A DNA stretch of 64,000 bases from Ceratothoa steindachneri. Taxonomy: Eukaryota > Arthropoda > Malacostraca > Isopoda > Cymothoidae. Below the pieces are notes generated by a model, which saw only the letters and a program-made list of their open reading frames with translations, was not told the origin of the DNA and made no database searches. A program made the position numbers and the translations under genes. Below, piece after piece: positions 13,981-24,984 of the stretch. Each line of letters opens with the position of its first letter. Position 1 is the first letter of the stretch. The stretch spans positions 169,904,658-169,968,657 of the forward strand of contig OZ018318.1 of the NCBI GenBank assembly GCA_963969495.1, written 5' to 3'.

Positions 13981-16291
13981 ACAATGTATCCCAATGAAGA
14001 CCATTAGGAACAAAAGTAGGAAACCATTATGGTGGAATCAGGAGATAGCTAGAAAAATTTCAGAGAAGAAAAGGGCATATAAAAAATTACAGGTACAAAA
14101 TAATATTCAAAATTTAAGTGATTATAGAATGGCTAGGAATGAGTTAAATAAGATTATAAAGAAGAACAAAAGGGTGTCAGAAATTAAATTAGCTCAGGAT
14201 AGCAACAAAGATCCTAGAAAGTTCTTTAGTTACTATAAAATTAATAACAAGTCTGGCAGAGTTAAAATAGGACCTATCAAATATGAAGGGTTTGTGAGAG
14301 AAACTGATGAGGAAATAGTTGAGGTACTAAATGGTCATTTTGCATCAGTATTTACAAAAGAGAAACTAAATAGTCCTATGTATAGTACTCATAGGTCAGG
14401 AAAAGAGGTGTTTACTAACATTTGTGTGGATCGGAGGACGATAAAAGGACTAATAGGTGATTTAGATACTACCAAGGCCTCCGGCCCTGATAATATTCAT
14501 TCTAGGATACTTAAAGAAGGGGTAGAAAGTATCTCAATAGCTCTGGACAAGTTATATACTAGGTCATTGGAATATGGAGAAATACCCGATGATTGGAAGA
14601 GAGCAAATGTAGTCCCCATTTTCAAGAAGGGTAGTAAAGAGGATCCAAATAACTTTAGACCGGTTAGCCTAACTCCTGTAGTCTGTAAAATTCTTGAGAA
14701 AATAGTTAAAAAAGGGATTTGCCAACATCTAGAGAGGGAGGGGTTAATCAGCGATGCTCAGCATGGGTTTAGATCAGGTAGATCATGTTTGACTAACTTA
14801 CTAGACTTTCTGGAGTTTGTAACAGATCAAGTAGATAAGGGAGAGAATGTAGATATAATTTACTTAGATTTTAGTAAAGCATTTGATAAGGTACCACATA
14901 GGAGACTAGTTCATAAATTAAAAATGATTGGGATATGTGGGGGTGTTTCAAATTGGATAGCTGAGTGGCTGAAAGACAGGAAGCAAAGGGTAGTGCTAAA
15001 TGGTGTAAAGTCAGAGTGGAGGGATGTTAACAGTGGGGTTCCTCAGAGATCAGTTCTCGGTCCATTATTATTTGTCATCTATATAAACGATCTTGGGGAG
15101 GCAGTTAATAATAAAGTGTCAATTTTTGCGGATGATACCAAATTAGCAGCTGTAGTTAAAGATATTGATGATAATTTTAAAGTGCAGGGGGACTTAAATA
15201 AATTGTTATCCTGGGCACATAAGCGGCAAATGACTTTCAACCTTAATAAGTGCAAAGTTATTAACATGGGAAAAGATAATAGAGAATTTAACTATGAAAT
15301 GGATGGGCATTGGCTGAGCTCAGTAGAGGATGAGAAAGATCTAGGAGTAGTAATAGATAAGTCATTAAGGTTTTCTAAGCAGTGTATTGAAGCAAGAAAT
15401 AGGGCAAATAGAGTGCTGGGTTTTATTAAGAGAAATGTCAGTTACAAAAGTAAGGAGGTTATTCTTAAACTCTATAACTCTTATGTTAGGCCACATCTAG
15501 AGTACTGTATACAGGCATGGTCCCCACATTTTAGACACGATATTAACCTTCTTGAGTCAGTGCAACGGAGGGCAACAAAGATTATTCCTTCCCTGAGGCA
15601 CCTTGAATATGAAGATAGACTGAGGGTATTAAATATGTTCTCGTTCGAAAGGAGGTGTGTGAGAGGGGATGTGATTGAGCTGTTTAAAATTTTTTCCGGG
15701 ATAGATAAATTGGATGTTAGCAAGTTTTTTGAGTTAGATGATGGAAATCGGACTAGAGGTCACCACTTGAAAATTAAAAAGCAAGGGTGTAGGTTGGATT
15801 TAAGAAAATATTTTTTCACCAATAGAGTGGTAGACTTTTGGAACAAATTGCCGCAGAGGGTAGTAGGTAGTCCAAATCTAAATGTATTTAAGAGTAGGTT
15901 GGATGAGTTTATGGGAAGGGAAGGTTGTAATGGTTCCTAAGTTTTGTATATATTAATATTGTTTGTATATATCTATAGCTGCATGATTTAGTTCTTGACA
16001 AGCCTTGATAAGCCTTGATTGGTGATACCCTTGTTTCTGGATGCAATCCTCTGGATGTAGTTTTCCTGGGAGTTTGGGTGCCTTGAAAAAGAGGCCGCTT
16101 GACTCGGATGACCTATGATGAGCCCTTGTGGCTTCTGTCATCCGTTATATTATATTGTGGGGGACTTTGATTTTGTCTTCCCCTGGTGATGGTGCTTTTT
16201 GTGGGTGGGTTTTGACGGAGTCGGATGACCTTTGATAGGCCCTTGTGGCTTTTGTCATCCGTGTAATTATGTTATGTTATGTTATGTTATG
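13981..16291 (+). pseudogene. CR1-type LINE, 5'-truncated, near-intact reverse transcriptase
   Basis: An open frame of more than 640 codons (to the stop at 15938-15940) encodes a non-LTR reverse transcriptase. It shows KASGPDNIHSRILKEG, a fingers motif FRPVSLTP, palm motif A YLDFSKAFDKVP, GVPQRSVLGPLLFVIYINDL and catalytic FADDTK (15125-15136), followed by thumb and C-terminal regions typical of the CR1/jockey group. The endonuclease domain is absent. The frame's apparent first 5 codons belong to the host element A2, so there is no native start and the copy is a 5' truncation. A 350-base 3' UTR follows, ending in (TTATG)n at 16267-16291. The unusual Arg in VPQRS, where Gly is usual (VPQGS), lies in a conserved position. 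It probably could not mobilise itself. Confidence 0.85.
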
Positions 16292-16636
16292 AAGCTACCG
16301 TCTGATGTCATAAGGGATATATTGTAGCCTACTAACAGCACCACCTACCGTGCGCCCCGAATCTGAAGTATTATCTAGTCCTCCAGTATATATTCATAAT
16401 TATTTATAAAATAATATTCTAATGTACATGAATCTGCATGCGCAAGTGATGAAACATACACATAAAAAATGCACTTTTTCAGGCGTGCCACCGATCTTCA
16501 TGTTTACCCATAAAACAATAAACATTGGATTGCTTAACAATGTCTGGCAACTGCATTGAATTTGAACCTTAAGGTAATTTTTTTGATCGGGGGGGGGGGC
16601 TTCATCCCCTCTTATCCCATTTAACTCGACCGGCTA

Positions 16637-17757
16637 ATTATTTGGTAAACATGAAGATCGGCGGCGCAAATGATGGGGGACAAAATATTTTGGTAACACT
16701 TCAGTCTCGGGGCGCACGGTAGGTGGTGCTGTTTATAGGCTACAATTTTGGGCTAAAATATGTCTTGTGATGTCAGACGGAAGCATGGGATATGAACAAT
16801 TACGGTGTTATATTTTTTTGTGTATGAGTAGTCCCCAGACTCCCCCAAATTGATTGAAACTCAGGATCATTGCAGGGTCGTCATCCTACAGTGATATCTT
16901 CCCCATGAGCAGTCCCCTTGAATTTACTGGGTTTTTTTGGCCCCAACAGATTTTTACTGGCGGAAAAACCTAACCTAATGACAAACAATACTTACTTTTA
17001 TAGGTTTCTTGATTAGTTTATGCGCCTCTAAATAATCTAAAAGTTTTTTGCGGTCATGCAAAATAAACTTGAATTCGAATAACGATGAAGAAGCACAACT
17101 AGAGCATGAAAAAGCAATAACAAAACAGAAAAAAATGCTAAGCGGGTTCTATTTATAGCTACAACATTGCCAGTAAGAAGCTGTTATTGTTCACTGTGAA
17201 ATAAAAAACAAACAATAAAAGACATCAAGAAACCTTACCTAACTTAGAAAAAACTATAAATGAGCAGAGGCGCAGATATTTAGTAAATAATGCAGACTAA
17301 AAGTTACAAATCCCCAAAACACACAAAAAAATATAATGCTGTGATTGGTTACATCTGAAGCTACCCTCTGATGTCATAAGAGATATATTGTAACACAAAA
17401 TTGTATCTCACTAACAGCGCCACCTACCGTGCGCCCCAAATCTGAAGCATTACTAATATTTCATCCCTGTTCCAATATGTATCACCTTTTGGGGATAAAT
17501 TCACTGGGACTGCTCGTGGGGGGTTTATCATTGCAGGGGGCTCCCCCATACAATGATCCTGAGTTTCAATCAATTAAGGGGGGTCTAGGGGGCACAGTCC
17601 CCCAGTATATAATCATAATTGTTTATAGAATAATGTTCTAATGTTTTTATTTAACCAAACACGCCTGAATATGCATGCATGGGGGAACGAAACATACACG
17701 CCAAAAAAAATACACTTCTTTGGGCATACCGCCAATCTTCATACTTACCAATTATTT
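16637..17757 (+). mobile_element. Family B element B2 with exact 8-bp target duplication
   Basis: The element proper spans 16645-17749. It starts GGTAAACATGAAGATCGGCG and ends with the inverted form (CCGCCAATCTTCATACTTACC, trailing part shown). It is flanked by the exact direct repeat AATTATTT at 16637-16644 and 17750-17757. It contains the A3 element. Without A3 it would be about 335 bp. It is non-coding, hence a MITE-like non-autonomous transposon whose GGT...ACC ends and duplication length match family A. Confidence 0.85.
16684..17462. mobile_element. Family A element A3 with 8-bp target duplication
   Basis: The element spans 16692-17454, from GGTAACACTTCAG to CTGAAGCATTACT. Inverted repeats of over 100 bases share GGGGCGCACGGTAGGTGG and CTACAATTTTGGGCTA. 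The flanks are AATATTTT (16684-16691) and AATATTTC (17455-17462), a duplication with one mismatch. Removing it rejoins the ACAAAATATTTT and CATCCCTGTTCC parts of B2. Confidence 0.85.
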
Positions 17758-17999
17758 TGTCCAGGGCAATTCAAAACTAAACTAACTTTTTAATTTCTTT
17801 TTCGTTAGCATTTGTCCTGCAGTTTTTAGAGAGAATTTAAAATTATATTTTAATTTTTTTTATTTTTATGCTAATTTTTGACCTTTAATTTTTCCTAAAC
17901 TGTCAAGGACATTGCCCTTTTAGACCATTATATAATACAAATTTTTTACCTATATAGCCAAAAATATAAAGAAAAACAATTTTAACAAATATTTTATTG

Positions 18000-20306
18000 T
18001 TTATAGATTATAATTTTTTTTTATGTAACTCTTTGAAGCAGGGGGAGATTTATAATCTCACTCCACATAATAGGGGTGGTGGGAATAATTCTTCTTTTTG
18101 TGGTGGTGGGACTACATTGGTGTCTAGATATAAATGTATGTATACTAACATTAAGAGCATTAAATGCAGATCCCTTTGTTGAGTCCTTGTGGTACTGGAT
18201 TGAGATGAAGAGGGTGACTAGTTCTGATCTGCCTAGAAATAGAATCTTACTTGGAGCTATTTATAGGAAGCCCCATGTTGGACAATTTAACGATGATGGT
18301 CTATTGAACCTGATGTCTCGAGCTGTTGCTTTGAGTAGAAATAAAGTAATTATTGTTGGAGCTTTTAATTTACCAGATATAAATTGGAACATTATGACTG
18401 CACCTGGATCGGAGAGAAACTATTCCAATAAATTTCTCTAATGTATTCAGGAGAACTATTTGGTCCAATATATCCTGGATTACACTAGAGCCAGAGGCCT
18501 AAATAGACACAGTCTACTCGACTTGGTGATCATTTCTGGTGATGCAGATTGAATCACCAATTGGCAGAAGTGATCATTCTGTAATTGTTTATGAGTATTT
18601 TTGTGACATTTAGACAATAAATGCTGAGCTGGGTGAAAAATTAAATTATTTTAGAGTCAACTTTGCTGCAATGAAAATAAGATTTGATGAGGATTGGGAC
18701 AACTTGCTTGGCGATGGGTCTATTTTGGAAAAGTGGAGTAGATTTAAGGAACACTATGTGGCAGTTGTTCAGGAATTTGTGCCTAAATATAATGTAAGAA
18801 GAGGGGAAACATAAACCAATGTGGTTGAATGGTAGATGCATCAGGGCAAGCAGAAGGAAGAACCTATCATGGAAACTATACAAAGAAAGACCTGGTAGAT
18901 ACTTGCATAGACAATATACCAAAGAAAGGAAAAAGTGTTCTGGAATTGTTCAAGAACAGAAAAAGAAATTTGAATGTGATTTAGTTCAGAATATGAAAAG
19001 TAATCCTAGAACATTTTACAAGTATGTTGGAAGTGAAAAATCATCTAGAGTTCTGATAGCACAATTGGAGCAGAGGGAGGGAGAGATGGCTGTTGATGAT
19101 GGCGAAGCAGCAGGCTTGTTACTGGAGCACTTTACATCTGTTCACAGTCCAGAACCGGATGAAGATCTTTTGATGGCTGGCCAATTCATGAGTGCTGTTG
19201 AGGATGGTGGTGATTTTGATCCTTTCGATTATAATGGACCTATTTGCCCATCACAAATTACTCAACCTATTATTGAAAGAGCAGAGATTAAAAAGCTATT
19301 GAAACCCCTTAATGTATACAAAGCTACTGGACCTGATAATATTCACCCCAAAATACTGAGAGAGAGTGCTGAGAAGTTGTCGTTGCCATTGACTATATTG
19401 TTTAATGAGTCAATTAATTCTGCTTCAGTTCCTGAGGATTGGACTTCTGTGGTTGTTACACCAATCTATAAGAAAGGTAGTAGAAAAAGCCCTGATAACT
19501 ACAGGCCAGTGTCCCTGACTTCCCAGGTATCAAAGTTGTTGGAGAAGTATTTGAGGGAGCGAATTATTGGGCACCTTTCAGAGAACCAATTCATCTTGGA
19601 GCATCAGCATGGATTTGTGAAAGAGAGATCATACCTGACCAACTTACTGGAGCGTTTGGAGTATTGGACTGACTGTTTTGATAATGGTAACCCAGTTGAT
19701 GCAATTTATCTGGACTTGAGAAAGGCCTTTGACAGTGTGCCATTGCAAAGACTATTGTTCAAATTATCAAAAGCTGGAATTGGTGGTGGTTTGCTATCGT
19801 GGATTGAGTGCTTTCTAAGGAAGTGAAGACAGTGTGTTGTTGTAAATGGTAGTGTGTCAGGATGGAGCAAGATATGTAGTGGGGTGCCACAGGGGACTGT
19901 ACTTGGATCAGTGTTTTTCACCATTTATATTAATGATCTTCCCAGTGCAATAATGTCAAAGATCAAGATATTCGCAGATGATACAGAGAAGAGTTCTAAG
20001 CTGCTACCAGGATTTGGAGCATTGATCTATGAGGAGAGACTTGGGTAGACTACCCTTGAGAGAAGAGGAGAGATATGATAGAGGTGTTCAAGATCATGGG
20101 AGGATATGACTGTGTCTGAGCCCAAGGAGTTTTTCCAGCCTGCCAACAGAAAACTCTTTAAGGAGAGATGCAACAGAACTCTAAAGCAGAAGTTCTTGAC
20201 TCAAAGGGTCATGGACCCTTAGAATGATTTGCCAGGGGAATTTGTGAACTCCACCAGTGTAAACTCTCTTAAAATTATATATGATAAATATATGAGAATT
20301 AAATAA
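18000..20306 (+). pseudogene. Second CR1/jockey-like LINE, decayed
   Basis: Plus-strand pieces occur in order. First is the start of an AP-type endonuclease (VSRYKCMYTNIKSI), then a deletion. Endonuclease middle part follows (LLGAIYRKPH, then VIIVGAFNLPDINW, where functional enzymes have GDFN). A 335-codon frame at 18819-19826 carries KATGPDNIHPKILRE, DNYRPVSLTSQ, YLDLRKAFDSVP and GGGLLSWIECFLRK. After a stop come SGVPQGTVLG and IFADDTE (19854-20000). The thumb is largely deleted and the C-terminal region follows in several frames. Stops, frameshifts and deletions make this a pseudogene. It differs in sequence from the LINE at 13981, so it is a separate lineage. Confidence 0.8.
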
Positions 20307-20309
20307 TCA

Positions 20310-21136
20310 CTAGCGAGGCGAGATTTTAAAGCACGGAATGCATATTTCTTATTCTTGCAGAAATTCGAATGGTGAGTTCACAATGGCACATTGCATGATT
20401 CACACATGGCTAATGGGTTTGCCCCTGGACTCACGCTTCTTTGCACAATTTGTGCACCTCCTAGTTGGGTTCTTCTTTTCTGTTGCAGGAATTTCCATGG
20501 GGAAATGTCCAGGAGCTGATAACCTTGTTACTGCAAAAGTTGAAGGCCATCCAACTTTTGGATGTGGAATATCTGAATGGTATTTCTCCAACATTGATCT
20601 CACAATGGCCAGTCTAAATTTGAGATGTGTGACAGTTTTGGTCTGCTGAATATGCCTTTCTTTCAAAGCCTCTTTATATAGCAATATCTATAAGATGAAA
20701 AAATACTTTTTGTAGTATTTTTTTTCATTCTTTTTCTTGGGATTGGGTAGTCTACTAACCTCTGGTCTACTTTGTCCCCCCCCATTGTGTAATTGTAGTC
20801 ATTTATTACCTGAGGCTTTAATTTTTCACCTTGCCTTGTGTTCATTGCTGGATTGTGAATTGTTGAAAGAATCAAGACATCTTTTTTATCCTTCCAACAA
20901 AGAACCATTACTTTTCTAAGACTGATAAATAAGGCAACTCGCTCCAAGAGTCTCCATTATGCAACTCATACAAATGCCAGGCCTATGATAAACATGAATA
21001 CGCCATTTGCAAATGACAAATCAACTTGTTCACCTCATTATTTTTAAATAAAAAAATGACGTATACCTTTCCTAGGCTGAAAAACAAAACAAAACTGGGG
21101 GATAAGAATACTCGTCCATGCCAGTTAAGGGGTTAA
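20310..21136 (-). pseudogene. piggyBac transposase C-terminal remnant (element 2)
   Basis: The minus strand encodes WKDKKDVLILSTIHNP, LKPQVINDYNYTMGGDKVDQ, VDYPIPRKRMKK and, in another frame, RCTNCAKKRESRGKP. These are the C-terminal catalytic end and cysteine-rich tail of the piggyBac family. A terminal-repeat-like TTAACCCCTTAACTGGC reads on the minus strand from 21136, followed within about 175 bases by the C-terminal coding part, so the N-terminal two thirds have been deleted. No matching second end was found near 20310. Dead copy. Confidence 0.65.
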
Positions 21137-21252
21137 TTGTGAGGGGAGGTCTCCTCCCTCCATTTTTTAAATCACCTAGTAGTATTAATTTGAAAATCTG
21201 GCATAAGGTTCAAATGCAGACATAAACAAAACTTACTATTTAATGCTGGTTT

Positions 21253-21554
21253 GGTAAAACTGAAGATCCATACCCCGTGAGCTTCCCCACTTGCATTTCC
21301 ATAATATTTTGTCTCATTTCACCTAACTGTCTCATTAACTTTTGTTTTATTACTTGTTCCTGAGCGTGAGCAGAGGGGGGGTGGGGTATAGCAACCCATA
21401 GTACGGCTCAAAGTCAGCTTCGGGTAATCATACACAATAAAATATTAGGTAAAACTGAAGTAGTAAAATGACAGTTAATAAGACAGGTGGAACATATTGG
21501 AAATGGACAAAATATTATGGGAACATGAGTGGGGTATGGATCTTTAGGTTTACC
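21253..21554. mobile_element. Family B-related MITE
   Basis: The left arm GGTAAAACTGAAGATCCATA and CCATAATATTTTGTC are mirrored at the right (reverse complement GGTAAACCTAAAGATCCATA, CATAATATTTTGTCCA) ending at 21554. Ends and the AAAATATT block match family B, but the body is different. No convincing target duplication. It sits immediately beside the transposase remnant at 21555-21770, as in B0. Confidence 0.6.
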
Positions 21555-21770
21555 ACATTACTTTTTAACATTATAATCAATCCACGTCTTGTTCCCACAT
21601 CTGTCAGAATTCACTTTTAAAATAAGGCCATGTGCTATACAAAAGTTGATTAAATTGTCCAAAGAGTTAGCAAAAGTCATATTAGAGTTCAATAAACTAA
21701 ATGCACAAGATTCATAATCGGCCATTAGCTCACCTGATATGCTACCCTATAGCATTTCAGTACTGACACA
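21555..21770 (-). pseudogene. Transposase N-terminal remnant, paralogue of 11660-11875
   Basis: The minus-strand reading gives FSLLNSNMTFANSLDNLINF, CIAHGLILKV and RCGNKTWIDYN, aligned by eye with the frame at 11660-11875. In both loci a family B terminus lies just downstream in the sense direction. Function unproven; see the ISXO2/Merlin suggestion for the paralogue. Confidence 0.35.
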
Positions 21771-22866
21771 AATAAAAGATAGGAACTAAGTAAAGGCAGC
21801 ACATATCTGCAGGCATGCCAGCTCACATTTAGTAATTTTGTTACACAAAAGAAAAATCTTAAGTACAGTGAGCAGAGTTGTATGCCACATGCAGAATTCA
21901 GTATACAGTATGCAAAATTATTAATTTAATCAACATATTTGTAAAACACAGGTCCAAGAAAGTCGTGCAATTATCTCTTAAAACTGTCCAAAGACTCCAC
22001 AGCACCAGCAAGAGCATTCTACACACCTATGCAGCGCAAGCTTAAAAATCTCTGCCTACAACACTCTGGAGCAGTGAATATGGCTGATCTTATACCTATG
22101 ACCCCTTGTACCCATTTGCAGTGACAAATTAAAAAGATCAGGACTAATACTGCACTTTCCATGAAATATCTCTCACTACTTAATATATCTGCTTGGATTA
22201 GTTTTTCCCTGATAGAATACAAGTTCAAAGCCTCCAATCTCTCACTATAAGACAATGAGTTTCACATACAAGATGCAAATTCCATAATTGGTCTAACATG
22301 AGTCAGAAACATAATTATAAAAGGATGCGAGTGGCAAGAGTAGAAGAAAGAATGTTGCTACAAAGTCCTGCTGCCTTGCTCACAACAGAATTAACATTAC
22401 CATGGAACTTCAACTGGGTGTCAACTAAAACACCAAGACTTTATAGATAAGTCTTTTGTGTGGCACTGTATCAAATGCCTTTTCAAAGTCAAAAATAGAT
22501 TATATCAAATACACAATTCCTGTCATGTAACTGCCCAATCATGTAATAAAGATAGTAGGTTTGTTATACATGATCTCAAACTTCTGAAACCATGTTGGAT
22601 ATCACAGTTAGATTTGTTATTGATTCTATAATAGCTAAATAATTTTCTTGGATCTTTATTATTATTTTGAGTTAAATTAATTTCTGCCTCCCTTTTGCTT
22701 TTTTTAATTATCTTAGCTCTTATCCTTATTTTTGAATCTATAGAGTGCCTTTGGATTTGTTTTTCTCATTGAATAGTTTTTGTTTGTATTCTTTTCTTGC
22801 TTTCCTTAGTGTCTTGGTACATTCCTTTCCTTAACACCTTGACTGGCTATTTTGGGGGCTTATATG

Positions 22867-24876
22867 CTTGTCTACAGTGGCGTGGCGTACCTAGGATTTT
22901 AGGGGGGGGGGGTGAAAACTAGAATTTTGATTTTGATTTGAGAAACAAAATTCTTCACTTACTCCAATTAAATCTTCACTTCTATTACTTGATTTCATCT
23001 AGCATCAAAGGTTTTATGGTCCAGATTCATGCTATCAGCAGTTAAGTTCTTGAGTTTAAAAGTAAAGAAAGGCACAGAACAGAATGAAACGAGAATTATT
23101 TTTGCCATTTTTACATGAACAAGAAATACAAAACACACGCTTAAACATAGTCTTTTATTGTATCAATAATAATAGGTACAAATATCAAATTATAAAATTA
23201 GTGAATTAACCACCATTAGGCAGTTAACAAACATTTCACCAAATGACTGCCTCAGTATCTCATGAATCATTTTGACAACTGCAGAACAAAAGTTCAAAGC
23301 AGGAGCCTTTGATTGTGTTTATCACAAAACACATCAATAACTTTGTCTGAGTCCACCTCAATGTCGTGTGTCATTAGCGCCAAAGCATCAAGACGCTCTT
23401 AAGTCATTGTCAACCTCAGATAAGTTTTGAATCTTTAAAGTTGAGAGAAGGATTGGTCGGAACTAGCGGTAGACAATGGTACATTTGAGTCGTTTCCTTG
23501 ATGCACTTTTCAAGAGTCCAATCTTCCACTCCACTCATTTCTGTCAACACTCTTGAATTTGGGAGTTAGCATTATCAATTCCATCAGCGAGGTCTTGCTC
23601 GTAGATCTTGAGGACAGGGAGTAGTTTCTTCAGTATGAGCTCTTGCAATTTTACTACCAGGCACATGCATTTGTCATTGAACAGGCTTGCTAGTTTGTCT
23701 ATCATCGCATCCAGAAATGGGACTAGTAAGGTTCTTTCATAGTACAATTCAAGCATCGACCCTTCTTGGGCCTGTCAAGGCACAGAGATTTCAGTCTCCA
23801 TTGCCATGCTCATCTTCTCAAGCTTCTGCCTGATGACACAGATGCATTCATATGCCTTCCAAAGATGTGCTGGGTCCTGCAACCCCTGACTCACAGGAAG
23901 GGTTAAACACAAGGCTGCATCTGCCACTGCGAGAGAGCAGGTAAAACTAGGTCATGTCATTGTGCCAAGAAGGGAGACAGCGTGGGAGTCGCCATCCTCC
24001 AAAAGATGGTTCATGATGGATACGACAAAAGGAAATTGCTCAACTAGAACGGCAACACTATTGTGGCATTCTACCCACTGCGTAGGGCAGTACGCCTTCA
24101 AACGTCGTTTCTTGTGTAATGATGCCGTCTCATCCTTTTCAATCAACTGCTCAAGCATGTTGGTCCACTTTGGCGAAGAAATTGCAGATTTGGCGAATGA
24201 TTCCAAAGAGTACTTTGAACTCAGGATGGCCGCAGGCCTTCCTGATCACCAAATTCAGCTGATGAGAAAAACAGCATACATAGATGGTGAGAGGCTGCTT
24301 AGCCTTCATTGTGGTAATGCTTTTAAGCACTATTTATAAGCACAGACACCGAAGTTCATACAACATAACTATCACTGTAAGATTTGACAAGGAACGGGCT
24401 CATTGTTGGCAAGTAGCTGCTTATATAGCTTCTACAGATGAGCTCTAGAATGTTCCAGTCACTTTTAGATAGGGTTGTCTTCCGGTAGCGCGCAACTAAC
24501 CACATGGTGGGGGGCCCCAAACAATCCAAATCACAGGAGGCGACACCACTGTACAATATCTTATATAACAAAAATGGGTATATTATTGGCAAGAAACTTA
24601 TATAACTTCTAAGAGATGTTCTAGAATGTTCCAGTCACCAGTCCCTTGTAGGTGGCGTGTAGCTTCTGGTAGTGCTATTTTAAAACTCAACCTATCTTAT
24701 TGCTAAAATAAATGTTGCTAAATGTCTAATTACTTTTGAAAATTGCTAAAAGTCAAAGAAATATTGCCACAGTTTCGGGGGGAACAGGGGTGTTCCCTCC
24801 CCTCTTCCATAGAACAAATTTTTGGGGAGGGCGGCTGCCAAGCTCGCCCCCTCTTAGGTGCACCACTGCTTGTCTT
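22867..24876 (-). mobile_element. hAT element with 8-bp target duplication, nested in piggyBac
   Basis: The element proper spans 22875-24868 (1994 bp). The left end is CAGTGGCGTGGCGTACCTAG; the right end on the minus strand is CAGTGGTGCACCTAAGAGGG. The flanking 8-mers are CTTGTCTA (22867-22874) and CTTGTCTT (24869-24876), one mismatch. A minus-strand transposase remnant lies inside. CAGTGG ends with an 8-bp duplication are typical of hAT. Confidence 0.85.
23290..24360 (-). pseudogene. hAT transposase remnant
   Basis: Minus-strand pieces: LIEKDETASLHKKRRLKAYC and PTQWVECHNSVAVLVEQFPF (24206-23952; the CPTxWxxRHxS-like block seen in hAT transposases related to THAP12). Then comes a 70-codon frame at 23756-23544 with KLQELILKKLLPVLKIYEQD, and near 23400-23340 a C-terminal RLDALALMTHDIEVDSDKVI. 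Stops separate the pieces and the N-terminal zinc-finger part is poorly visible. Non-functional. Confidence 0.7.
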
Positions 24877-24984
24877 CATATACTGTTGACGTTCTATGGC
24901 TATTCCAATGTAATATAATATTTGTGGCGCCCTATAATGCATCCTAGGTAGCATGGTTGGCGCCCCATGAATCCCTTTTTGTGA

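Larger units (their letters stand above)
13259..16375. mobile_element. Family A element A2, interrupted by a CR1-type LINE
   Basis: Body is collinear with A3. The right end ...GAATCTGAAGTATTATC finishes at 16375. The left end is eroded (begins around ACGGTAGGTGGCGCTG at 13265). Between 13980 and 16291 a LINE is inserted; removing it restores ATCTGA-AGCTACC as in A3. Of the three copies, A2 keeps the longest internal reading frame (13499-13687). Confidence 0.8.
13084..16515 (+). mobile_element. Family B element B1 (contains A2 and a LINE)
   Basis: Starts GGTACACATGAAGATCAGCG at 13091 and ends with the inverted form (GCCACCGATCTTCATGTTTACC) at 16508. A direct repeat CATAAAA lies at 13084-13090 and 16509-16515. 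Its body, GTTCCAATATGT, TTCAAGGGGA, TCCTGAGTTTCAATCAATTG and CCAGTATATA, follows the same order as B2. A family A copy interrupts it at a different site than in B2. The ancestral length without insertions is about 340 bp. Non-coding. Confidence 0.75.

Noticed and set aside
16637..17757. Miniature CRISPR-like or regulatory palindrome array
   Set aside because: The repeats are terminal repeats of nested transposons with target duplications, and the DNA is eukaryotic.
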